Shown here piece after piece: positions 34,783 through 46,700 of a DNA stretch of 64,000 nt (position 1 is the first letter of the stretch; the number at the start of each line of letters is the position of its first letter). The translations under genes and the position numbers were made by a program. The notes beneath the pieces were generated by a model that saw only the letters and a list, made by a program, of their open reading frames with translations, had not been told where the DNA came from and searched no databases. Source of the DNA: Juglans regia (Eukaryota; Streptophyta; Magnoliopsida; Fagales; Juglandaceae); assembly GCF_001411555.2 (NCBI RefSeq), contig NC_049903.1, forward strand, positions 21,641,327 to 21,705,326, given 5' to 3'.

Positions 34783-37700
34783 ATGTCAATCTTACCAGAC
34801 GAGCTGTGGAGGCGAATACTAGAACTCGGAATCAGAAGCAGATGCTTTACGTACAAGGACCTCTGCTGTATCTCCATCTCGTGTCGACGTCTCCGCAGAA
34901 TCTCCGACGAAGACTGGCTCTGGTCCCGCTTACTCTTCTTCGATTTCCCGTCGGACCACCGCGATCCTCCATCTTCCTCTTTTCCTTCTTTTTCGTTGAA
35001 TAGGTCTAAATCCCTTTACAGAAGCAGGTATGAGAGAGACAGAGAGAGGAAGTTTGCGGCTCATAAAAGGGCCGTGCTGAGAAAGGAGAGTCAAATTGCC
35101 GAACATTCGAGAAAGCTTCGAGGGCTCGAGACCCGCTTGGTCGAGGAGACCGACAATATGAGGGCTACTATTTCGGAATTATCAAATTTACGAAAGGTCA
35201 GGTAATCGTTAATATTTATTTATTATTCCTTCCTATGCTTGCCTCTTTGATTTTTGGGAAAAACCGAGGAATATAGGACAGCAGTATTGAAACCTTTTTC
35301 TTTCAATTGGTCATTTGTAATTGGGGAACCCATCTTTGTCATCCAATGTCAGTTTTTTTTTTTTTTTTAACCTTTTTTAAGATTGGTGAATTCACCCTGA
35401 AGGATATCTTTTCTTAGTAAGTTATGGGACTGTGTCTGTCATTTTACCTCACTTGCCATAGGAAGTTTGAATACATAATCAAATCAGTTACTAATTATTG
35501 CATATGAGCCCCTATTAGTGTCATCAATCATTCTTACATTAGGTAGCTCCCAACCAATTTTCAAAACAAATAGATACACCTGTCATTTTCAGGATTTAAA
35601 TACCTTAAAGGTGAGTATTTTAGACACCCAATTCATTCCTACATTCATTTGTTTCCCGCAATTTCAACTTTCAACAGGATTCCTTACAATTCGGCCATGG
35701 TAGGGGCCCTGGCTAAGATTACTAACAAGATTCCTACCGTAGGGCAACCTAAGTGAGCATCACCAAAACGAGTGCGAAGCAAGATCAAGAACCCTGACCA
35801 TGATTCCATATGTAGCTGAAACTAGGGTAGGCAGGCCTTCAAATCTCGTGCTCTTTGAAGCAACTCCTACTATGTCTATTACATGCGTAAGTGCCATGAA
35901 AAGCAGTAGGAAAACCTATCAAATCAGCCAAATAACTACTGGTTCTTACCTTACAACTTATATGACCAAAACCTAGGGAGAAAGCGCTTTAAGTTCTCTT
36001 AACTTTTTCCTGGAGAGAAACAGTTTGTGGTTGAATATGGTGATTTTGTTAGAGCATTTTGGGGCTGTATATGGTGGGAAAAATTCTCTATGGTGATCGA
36101 GCAAAGAAGAAGGGAAGAGAAAAGTGAGGTGAAGTGAGGGGTTTAAGTCGGTTTCATAAAGAAGCATTTGTAGTTCTTTTTCAAGGAGTCTTAGTTCTTT
36201 TCAAGAATGAACTTGTAGTACCTATAAAAACAAAAAATGAGCCAATAGCTAGAGTTTCATAAAGAAGGATTTCCTAGTTCTTTTCTAGAATGAACCTAGT
36301 CCATTTCCAAGTAGGGACCCTAGTCTTTTTCATGTATGAATCCTAATCCTTTTGTAAGCGGGAACCCTATTCATTTTCAAACTACAAATCCTAGTCCTGT
36401 TCCAAGTAGACAACTTAATTCGTTTCCTATCTCCTAGCACTGTTGTCAAACCCCCTTATGGTTCCTTTCATTGAATCACCAGGAATCTTCTAAGGTTCAA
36501 ACAAGTTTCCTTATCCAGGCCATAATCACTCTTTTGAACCTAAGCAATAAAGTTACCAATAAAAGTAATACCTAAGATAATGTATGAGGCCAAATTCTAG
36601 ACTAGATAAGTAGCTTTTTCTTAAAATTTTCTCTTCGTACACTTTTGCTTTTCTTGGTTTTCTTGGTTTTTTTTTCTTGTTCTTGTTTCTGGAGTTTGGG
36701 CTGTCAATGGTGGTAGTTCCTTGTGGTGATTAGTATGTAGTTCAGTTGGGTGTCAAGTTCAGCTTGGTGATTAGCATCAGTTTGGTGATGATGGGTATGT
36801 GCACAGAGGTTTTCATTGAACATAAGCTATTTGTGTTTAGAAGGGAGAATGTTAGGTGGTGGAGAATCACTGAGAGTAGTTGGCGCATGATGAAATAAAT
36901 TTCATTAGAGCATGAAGCTTTGGGGTGGTTGGGTTTGATGGTGAGGGAGTGTGCTGCGTCTTTGGGCTCCTCAGAGTTTCTTAGAACTTGTAGAACTGGA
37001 AATGCAGTTTTAATGATACAGAGGGGTTGCAACCGCAATGGAAAGTACTTCTCCATCTTGGATTTTGGGCATGAAAAGAGAGGTATGCTAGTGGTTCCAG
37101 AAGGTAGGAAGGGTGAGGGGTGGAGGAAATTTGGAGATATTTTGAAGGAGTTCATGGCTCATTCCTCTGTTTTGGGGGTGAGAAACAGAGTGATGGCACT
37201 CCCATGGTCATCACAGGCAGCCAAGCCGAAGGTGTCCAGGGGAGAAGACGGTGTTTCTTCGTTGAGGGTTGATGCCTCAAGGTCAAACAGTGAGGTCCTT
37301 CAAGTGCAGAAAGTACGGCGGCAAGAGGTGAGTGGAGCGGTGCCCATAGTGCCTGAGGTTTCACAGGGGTCGTGCAGTGGCAGGGAGACAGATGAAGAAT
37401 ATCTGTTAAGGGTGTTGGGTAATATGGAGATAAAAAATAGGGCTGTTATTGGAAGAGTTAGTTGGCCTTAAACGATGCGTTAAGGGGAAGGCAGTTAAGG
37501 AGTTGGGCCAAGTTTTGGGCTCCAATTATGTGGGTCAGGCTTCGGACTAGGGGGAGCTGGGTTTAAGGGAAGGGAATATGAGCTGGGTTGGCGAAGGGAG
37601 TAGGGGCCGGGATGCAGGCTGGGCTAGTGAAGGGCTCGGGCTCGGGCCCGGGCGCAGGCGAAGGTGTTTCGGGCACCACCCAATATTTCGGGTCAGTGCC

Positions 37701-40700
37701 TGACTCTTCCTTCCGCGACGCCCGTAAGTGCCATATCAGCTTCCTTACTGGCACAGAAACCTCCGACCGTTGTCGACAAGCATCAGGGTGTGCTGGTTCA
37801 GGCACCTCGACAGGAGGTTATCGAGGAGGGTGAGTTGCCGATCCAGCAAGGGCGTTTAAACCCCATTTCTACGTCGTCTTTTTGTGGCTTGCTGGTGTAG
37901 GTGGTACAGAACCTGCCGTGTGTGGTGGACGGAGGCACAGTTCCGTTACCTGTGCAGTCCTACTCGTCGGAGTATGGGTTTTCTTTATTAGCTAACGAGA
38001 AGCCTATGAGTTTTGATTGTCCGTTGCCGGCTCATGGGTTGGTATTGCAAGATGCTCAGAAACAGTCGTGTGTGGTGGATGGAGGTACAACAGTGTCTCC
38101 TGGGCAGTCTGTTTGGTTGGAACAAGGGTTACTTCTGGAGTTGGGTGTTTCTGAGGGGAATGTAGTGGAGCCCAGTGTTGATGTGGAAGATTTCAGAGTT
38201 ATTCAAAATGTAGTGGAACCCAGGGTTGAATCAGAAGTTATATGTGGCTCGGAATTGGCATTATTTGCTTCTGCCAGTAATGCTGAGGAGGGGCCATTCT
38301 AACACCCTTGTGCACACTCCCGCCCAGATCTAATTATGGGAGTTCTCATCAAATTGGGTTTTCAAAGAAGTAGAGGAAATTCAGGAGGTCATTGGGATTT
38401 CGTTTGGAGGATATGAAGAACAATTTAAGGCTCTCCTTGTAGCACTTGAGGCTAGTCATTCAAAATCAGCCTCTAAGCGGGATAGGAAGCTTAAAAGGCT
38501 AACTTGCTCTATTAATTATGATGTGAAAGAAGGGAGTGGCGGAAGGGGGATAGATCGAGAGGTAGGGGTAACATAGTTTTTTATGAAGCCTAAGATTTTA
38601 TCATGGAATGTATGGGGGTTTAATGATCGCAATAAACGCCTTCGTATCAAAGCATTATTGCGGATGTGGAAGGGTGACGTGGTGTGTTTTCAAGAAACAA
38701 AGAGGCGCTTCATTGACAGGAAATTTGTGCGAAGTTTATGGGATGTTCATATGTAGGTTGGACCTATTTGGCCTCTTTGGGAGCCTCAGGTGGAGTATTG
38801 CTTATGTGGGATAAAAGAGTGGTTGAGTCGATTGAGGAATGTGTCGGAGAGTTCTCGGTTGCGACTTTATTTAAAAATGTAGTTGATGGATGGGAATGGA
38901 CATTTGTAGGTTCCTACGGTCCTAACGTGGATCGGGACAGGAGAAGGTTGTGGGAGGAGTTGGCGGGTGTATATTCCTTATGGGATGTGCCGTGGTGCGT
39001 GAGAGGTGATTTTAACACTATCCGGTTTCCCAGTGAGTGTTCAGGGCACTGTCGTCATTCTTTGGTCATGGAGGAATTCAGCGAGTGCATATTTGATATG
39101 GATTTCATGGATCTCCCTCTAGCAAGGGGTGAATTCACTTGGTCAAATGAGCGGGTTTGGTCGAGATTGGATAGATTCTTAGTTTCTCCTTCGTGGGAAG
39201 CTAAATATCCGGAAGTAAGTCAGAGAAGACTAGCTCGAGTCTGTTCAGATCACTATCCTATCCTTTTGGATTGTGGGGGTATTAATAGGGGGCGACGGTA
39301 TTTCAAGTTTGAAAATATGGGTTTGTAGAGAGGGTTAGTGGTTGGTGGTCTTCATATCAGTTTTTTGGTACCCCAAGTTACATTCTTGCAAGCAAGCTGA
39401 AGGCATTGAAACAAAACTTGAAGAAGTGGAATTTGGAGGTGTTTGGTCATATTGACAACCAGAAGTTTACACTGTTGGAGGAACTGCAAGAACTTGAGAA
39501 TAAAGAGTCTTTGGGAGATAATTCGGAGGAGGTGTTATTGAGGAAGGGTTTGGTTATGGCAAACTTGGAGAGGGTGTTGTTATCGGAGGAGATTTCATGG
39601 CGTCAAAAATCTAGGGCACTTTGGTTGAAAGAAGGCGATAGGTGTATGAAATTATTTCACAAAGTGGCTAATTCACACCGGCGTGACAATGTCATAGAGT
39701 CACTTCAATCAGGCTCTCAGGTGATATCTTCTCCTTCCGAACTAGAAAATCACATAGTACAATACTATGAGTCCCTTCTCTCAGAATCGGTTACTTGGAG
39801 GCCGAAACTGGATGCTTTGCATTTTGAGGCGATTGATTTGCAGAGCGTGAGTATTTTGGAGAGACCTTTTGTAGAAGAAGAGATATACAAGGTCATATCC
39901 GGCATGGTCAAGAATAAAGCGCCGGGGCCGGATTGCTTTTCAATGGGGTTCTTCCAAACTTGTTGGGATAATGTAAAAGGTGATTTTATGAAGGTTTTTA
40001 GCGAATTTCACTCTTACCAGAAGTTTGAAAAGTCCATTAATACGACCTTTATTGCTTTTATTCCTAAGAAACACGGGGTGTTGACTATTGAAGATTTTCG
40101 GCCTATAAGCCTGGTTAGTAGCATTTATAAGATCATCTCGAAAGTTCTTGCTAATCGGCTTAGTCCGGTGTTAGAACATATTATCTCCGAGTCTCAGAAC
40201 GCATTTGCATTTATTCGTGGGAGACAAATTCTTGACTCAGTACTTATTGCAAATTAGTGCTTAGATTATAGATTACGGGAGGGAGGTTCTGGTGTTCTGT
40301 GCAAGCTCGACATGGAAAAGGCCTATGATCATGTGAATTGGGAGTTCCTTTTATACGTGCTTGAGAGATGTGGATTTGGGGATAGGTGGATTGCATGGAT
40401 GCGTCATTGTATTTCAATTGCTCGGTTTTCAGTTTTGGTTAACGGTACACCTGTTGGTTTTTTTGCTAGTTCGAGGGGACTGCGGCAGGGAAATCCTTTA
40501 TCTCCTCTTTTATTTGTCATAGTTATGAAGGCCTTGAGTAGGATGGTACATGCTGCTGTTGGGGAGGTTTCTTATCGGGTTTTCAGGTGGGAAATGGTGA
40601 TGGTGGCACTATTGTCATATCACATCTTCTATTTGCAGATGATACATTAGTTTTTTGTGAAGCAAAGAGTAGCTAGATCCAAACTTTAAGAGCATTGCTA

Positions 40701-43700
40701 CTTTGCTTTGAGGCAGTGTCGGGGCTAAAGGTGAATTTGGGCAAGTCTGAGATGGTTCCTGTGGGTGTGGTTTCAAATATTCTCAGGTTAGCTAGCCTCC
40801 TGGATTGTAAGGTGTCATCTTTTCCAATGAAATATTTGGGTCTTCCGCTGGGAGCAACTTTCAAGAATAGAGCTATATGGGATGGGATAGTGGAGAAGAT
40901 AGAGAAAAGGCTGGCTGGATGGAAACAAGTTATTTATCGAAGGGGGGCCATCTCACTCTTATCAAGAGTACTCTCACTAATCTCCTCACTTATTTTTTAT
41001 CTTTGTTTCCTATGCCTATAGGGGTGGTGAACAGAGTGGAGAAACTCTTTAAGATGTTCTTATGGGGAGGAATGGGGGAGGAGAAGAAATTTCATTTGGT
41101 TAGATGAGAGACTGTTTGTGCCTCAATTATGAAGGGGGGTTGGGTGTTTGTAATTTGAGAATTTTCATTAAAGCTTTATTGGGAAAATGGTTATGGAAAT
41201 ATCATTTGGAGGGGGGGTCATTGTGGAGGGATACTATTGACGCTAGACATGGGGTCGCTTGGGGTGGTTGGTGCTCTAAGGAAGTAAGTGGGGGCTATGG
41301 GGTGGGGTTATGGAAGTATATAAGGAAGGAGTGGCCATGTTTTGTAAATCAAGTTCGCTTTGCAGTTGGTGAAGGAAGTCGTATCAAATTTTGGAGGGAT
41401 GTGTGGTGTGGAGTCCAGGCTTTGGAAAGGGTTTTCCCGGCCTTATAATGTATTGCAGCTAATAGGGAAGTTTCAGTGGCTGACGTGCGTATATTCTCTC
41501 AGGGTGCGCATCTGTGGAATATTCTTTTTAATAGGGATTTCCATGATTGAGAATTACCTATTGTTTCAGAATTTTTCAGTTTATTATATTCCACGGAGAT
41601 CTCATTGACACAACAAGACAGTTTGAAGTGGAGGTCTAATAACCATAAGCTATGTACAGTTAAGACGTATTATAACATCTTGACAACGCAACTTGAGATT
41701 ATCCCGTTCCCTTGGAAGAATATTTAGAGGTCTCGTGTGTTGTCTAGAGTAGCTTTTTTCGTTTGGAGTGCAGCTCTTGGCAAGATATTGACCACGGACA
41801 ACTTGAGGAAGAGGGAATGTGTAGTATTGGATTGGTGCTACTTGTGTAAAAAGAATGGAGAATCTGTAGACCATCTATTACTACACTGTGAGGTAACAAG
41901 AGTGTTGTGGGATGAGATTTTTCTGAGGGTTGATATTGCTTGGGTTATGCCTATGAGAGTGGTGGATTTGTTGGGATGTTGGTCAAAGTTGCAAGGTTGT
42001 AAGCAAGTGGCAGCAATGTGGAAGATGATTCCGTTGTGTATTATGTGGTGTATTTGGATGAAAAGGAACGCGCGTTGCTTTGAAGATAAGGAACGCACAA
42101 GGACTGAGTTGAAAATTTTTTTTCTCCACGCTCTAATGTGTTGGTTTTCCACTATTGTATTACATTGGGACAATGTTCAGGATTTCCTATCTTTAATTTA
42201 TCGCTCTTAGAATGTATTTAGGAGTTCTTTTGTATACGTCCTATGTACAAGGACTATGTCTATTTCATTCATATATATAATGTCTCTTTTTACTGATAAA
42301 AAAAAAACGTATGAGGCCAAAATACTTCAATGCAGAGATAGGTGATTCCAAACTTACTGTGGCCCAAATCATTTTCGGAGCTTAATCTCAAGACTGGTAG
42401 GGTCCTTCTAGGCCGAGAGATCAATCTCCCTGCTCGAGGATTTTGATTTTTAATAATAATGTTTGGATGAAATAGGAGTTTAACAGGGTTACACAACAAT
42501 TATCGACCAATTAGCCTTTCCTTTGACTGGTTTTGATGTGGAATATATTAATTTTGAGAAATGCTTGGTCTACACAGAAATCTTACATAGGGAAGTTTAT
42601 ACACAATGATATGATTTAATGTAATACATCAGATTGCAGAGATCCTTTTATTATGAAGTAGATTTGACGTATTACATTAAGCCATGCCAATGTGTAAACT
42701 TCCTTGTGTAAGATTTGTAGAGGTTTTGGTGTTTATTGGTAGTCAGAGTGAGCATTGCTTGTTTAGGTTGGTGATAGTGTGTAACGTCCCAAGGGAGACC
42801 CAAGCAACATCTGTACCCATCATACTCCAAATGTAACCCCAAGGTTAAGAATAATGCAATTTTTTAGAAATCTCGGAGAACCAATGTGCTACTAACATTG
42901 ACTTTAAAAAATATTTCTTTTTAAGAATGCACCAGGTAGAAAAGATTCTCTATAATAAATAAAGTCGTTCTTTATTAAAATACTGAAATCTAAAAGAGAG
43001 TTTGTGGAAGCACTTATTAAAATCAATAAAGTCTCATGTGCTTAATAAAATAATTTATTAAAATTGAAAATCATAAAATTGAGCATGTCATAAATTATCT
43101 AGGCCTCTGCCTTGCCTCCTTGAGCCAAGTCCTGTTCTGCAGCTCCATCCTCATAAAGACCCTCATCTGGGGAGATTAAAACATAAAAATATACAAAAAT
43201 TAGTCGAATACCTAATAAGCACACATCATATAGTAAACATAATAAAAACATAAGGGTTCTTGGAAAACATGCATACTCATAATTACATATGTAAATAACA
43301 TGAACATGAACATAATCTGTGCAAGAAATGCATTAAGTTGTCTTTCATTTGTCATAAGCCGATACGTACTATTGACTCCTGTGAGTTAGGGTTAGCAAAT
43401 CTAAGTAGATTCTAATTCTGCCCATTGCCGCGGGTTGTGGAATCCATACATAAGGAAGAGATACTGGGTGCAGTACCAACATGTACAACCTGACAATGCA
43501 ATATGGCCATAACATATGGTACTGTCTTCATATCATGACATAGGCCATTACGTCTCTTAACATTCATACTTCATCATAATCATACATGCATACTTTTTTG
43601 TCATATCTTGTCTTATCATATCATAGATTTCAAGTGAAATCGTGCCTTATCATATCGTACACTTCAAATGAAATCGTAACCTTTCATGAAATGTCACGAT

Positions 43701-46700
43701 ACATGTCTCCTCACATAAAATCATGATTTTTCATAAATATTTTGATACATAACTCTTCACATAAAATCATGGATTTTCATAAATATTTTAATGCATGACT
43801 CTCACATAAAATATGACTTATCATAAGTATTTTGATGCATAACTCACATAAAATCATGACTTTTCATAAATATTTTAATGCATAAATCTTCACATAAGAT
43901 CTTGGATTTTCATAAATATTTTGATGCATAACTCTGGCATTTATAAATTTATCATGCCTTGGATACATAAAAAGAGGTTTCTAATGGAGGGCGTACATGC
44001 ATAATACTTTTATAAAGGATAGAGGTAGGGGCTGTTTCTTGGCGACAGTGACTGTGTGTAGATCGTGAGGGTGCTAGGTGTGGACTGCCATAGGCATCAA
44101 TGTGGGGCTTGACAGGAGGTGGGTTGACAACAACCCTAGGGACTGGAATTTCTATGTGCATGAGAGGAGATAAGACTGTGCATGAAGGTGTGTAATGTAT
44201 ATATATATATACTGTTGTCGTGAAGTGTGAACCCCAGTGTGCTTGAAGATGGAGACGTGCATGGCTTGGAGTTTATATATAAACAGGACCTTCGGTCTCA
44301 CAGGTTTGGGTTTGGGTGTACATGGTTTGGACTTTTTCGTGAGTTTCAGGCCTTGGGTTGGTCTTTATTTGGGTTCTAGCACATGGGTTGATGCATTTAG
44401 GGGATGTTTGGAAACAATTTCCATCCCATCCCATTTCATCCCATCTTATTTTCTTCCCAAACATCATTAAAAAACAAACACTTTCAAACTAATTATTACA
44501 ACTTTTTTAAACTAATCATTACAACTTTCTCAAACTTAAAAAAAAAAAAATCAATTTTTTCAAATCCCAAAACAAAAATAACTCAAACTATCTCACTATT
44601 ATATTCAACAATATTTTAACTTTATAATATTTTTTATTCAACTCTTTCTCTCTCATTTCCCAAAACCCAATAAATACTTAACTCAAACTATCTCACTACT
44701 ATTCACAAACCATCTTACTGCTATTTACAAAATTCTCATCTCATCTCTTTCTCCAAGCATTCCCTTAATGGGTCCCATTAAATTCTAGAACTTGCCTATA
44801 ATTTCATGGGCTAAGTCGTTTAACAACCCTAGTGGACAGATCTTAAATTCCAAAAATGAGTCCAACTTGTTTGATAAATACTTTTGGCTTATAAAATAAT
44901 TATTGGGCATAATGCCAATTTAAGTGGGGCCCACTGGACCCCCCACTTGGTCCAGAAATATTAAATTTGCTTTAACTCAATTATTGAACCCAATAAAATT
45001 CCAAATCCACCATAATACTTTTTGGGCCCGTAACCAATTCAAAATTATCCAATAAATCTCAATTGGGGTTTCCAAAATTGGCCCATTAATACCATCCAAA
45101 AACATCCACTAAACCTTAATGGGTCTTATTAAATATTTTTTAGGGCCTTTGGGCCTAATTAAAATTTCTGCCCCAACTTTAATAAATAATAGCTCATGGG
45201 CTTATTCGATATGGCCCATTAAATATAATTTAGGCCCAATGAAATTATTCTTATCAAATCACTAATAGCATTGGGTTGGGTCGTTACACCAAATGGACTA
45301 GTCAATGGTACAATTGGAGCTCCATTGGAATCATTATAAAGAGCAAGCACTTCTCCCTCCTAAGAAATATGATATCTTGTACACCACCTACACTCATAAC
45401 ACCCTACACCCTGAACTTTTGAGGTTTTTATTTTAGGGAAAACCAAGGTTACCTTTCAATTAGGATTTCAATTTTTTACAAAGTAAATTAAAATTAGATC
45501 TAAAATTCGGCCTTTGAGCCTGTGCGAATTGCTTGAGGTTTATATAATATTGGGTGTTGAGAATTGGAACTTTGGATTGTGGAGGAATAATTTTATGAAG
45601 ATGTAAAACTAACCCATAGGATAAATTCATGAATAGGTTGGCCTAGACTTGGATTGGATATGTTATTGGGCCCACGGGCACATATTTTATATAAGACCAA
45701 TTTTGGTTTCATTGGTACTGTTGATATGCCCAAGAATATATTTTAAGCCCATTGAAGTTTATTGGATGATTAAGAAGCAAGTTGGGCTTCTCTTGGATTG
45801 GTGGAAGCTGGTCATGACTCTCTGTCTTCTCTCATGACTCTTTGTCTTCCCATTCCCAGTGCTTCTTGCCGGGAATAATCTTTTCCAGTTTTATAGTTTA
45901 TTCCTCTTTTTTGTCCTTTTTTTTTGTTTCTTTTTTTTTTTCTTTTGGTGATTGGAGCTTTTTCTCAGTAAGTTTTGATATGGAACAAAGGCTTTGGGTC
46001 TAAGCGAAGCAGTTTGTTTTTCTCAGGAAAGGTGGTAATCTTTTCTGTATTTCTGAGAAAAACAGGAAGTCAATGAAGTCCCTCTACCTTAGTAGAGGGG
46101 TGGTAAACTGGATGGCGATGGTGGTGGATGATTGTTTGTGGTCTACTGGCAATATGGGATTATATCAGACCAAAAGGGGCGGTAAAAGAGTCTTCTTGGT
46201 CCAACGATGTCACAATTCGTTTAGAAGTTTTGTGAAATTGGTTGAGTATGGAACCGGTGCCGGTAAGGGTATTATTGTGACTCATGAAGGTTAGAAAGGG
46301 AGGGGATGGGCGGGCTTGTGAGGAAAATGTGAGAGATGGTTGCATTAAGGCTTTTCTCAAATTTCGTATACGAGTGAAATTCAACAAAAACCTTCATAAC
46401 ATCCTCCTTAATAATGTCCCAACAAACCTGAAAAAGTCATTGAAAATCCATCTGGTCCTGGTGCTTTATTGCTGTTCATTCCTCTCAACACATTATGGAC
46501 CTCTTCCTCTTCAAACATCCTCTCCAACAATCAGCACTCGACTGGTCAATCGTGTCAAAAGCCAGCCCATCAACCTTAGGTTTCCAAGGGTATTGCTCTG
46601 TAAGAAGTTTATCAAAAACTGTACAATATGTTCCTTAATTTCAGATCTGTTCAAAAGAACATATCCTTCCAAATGCATCACCTCTATGGCATTAAATCTT

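Larger units (their letters stand above)
36595..42308 (+). mobile_element. L1-type LINE, apparently full length, inactive
   Basis: The element is 5.7 kb long and is flanked by exact 13-bp duplications, gtatgaggccaaa at 36582-36594 and 42309-42321. It ends with tactgataaaaaaaaaac. ORF1 (from 36788) and ORF2 (from 38583) are in the order normal for plant L1 elements. Both ORFs contain stops and frameshifts. The intact target duplication shows it arrived by target-primed reverse transcription in this intron. Confidence 0.92.
42832..45288 (-). mobile_element. Solo LTR with 5-bp target duplication
   Basis: A 2,457-bp block that starts tgtaaccccaagg and ends gggtcgttaca. It is flanked by exact CCAAA duplications (42827-42831 and 45289-45293). 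The TG...CA ends and the 5-bp duplication fit an LTR. Minus orientation is inferred from the tgtaacgacccaaccc start when read from the right. No coding sequence is inside. It carries tandem repeats at 43700-43940 and a MITE at 44400-44764. Confidence 0.8.

Noticed and set aside
37563..37900. Gly/Ser/Pro-rich frames on both strands
   Set aside because: Lie inside LINE ORF1 and are alternative-frame readings of it.
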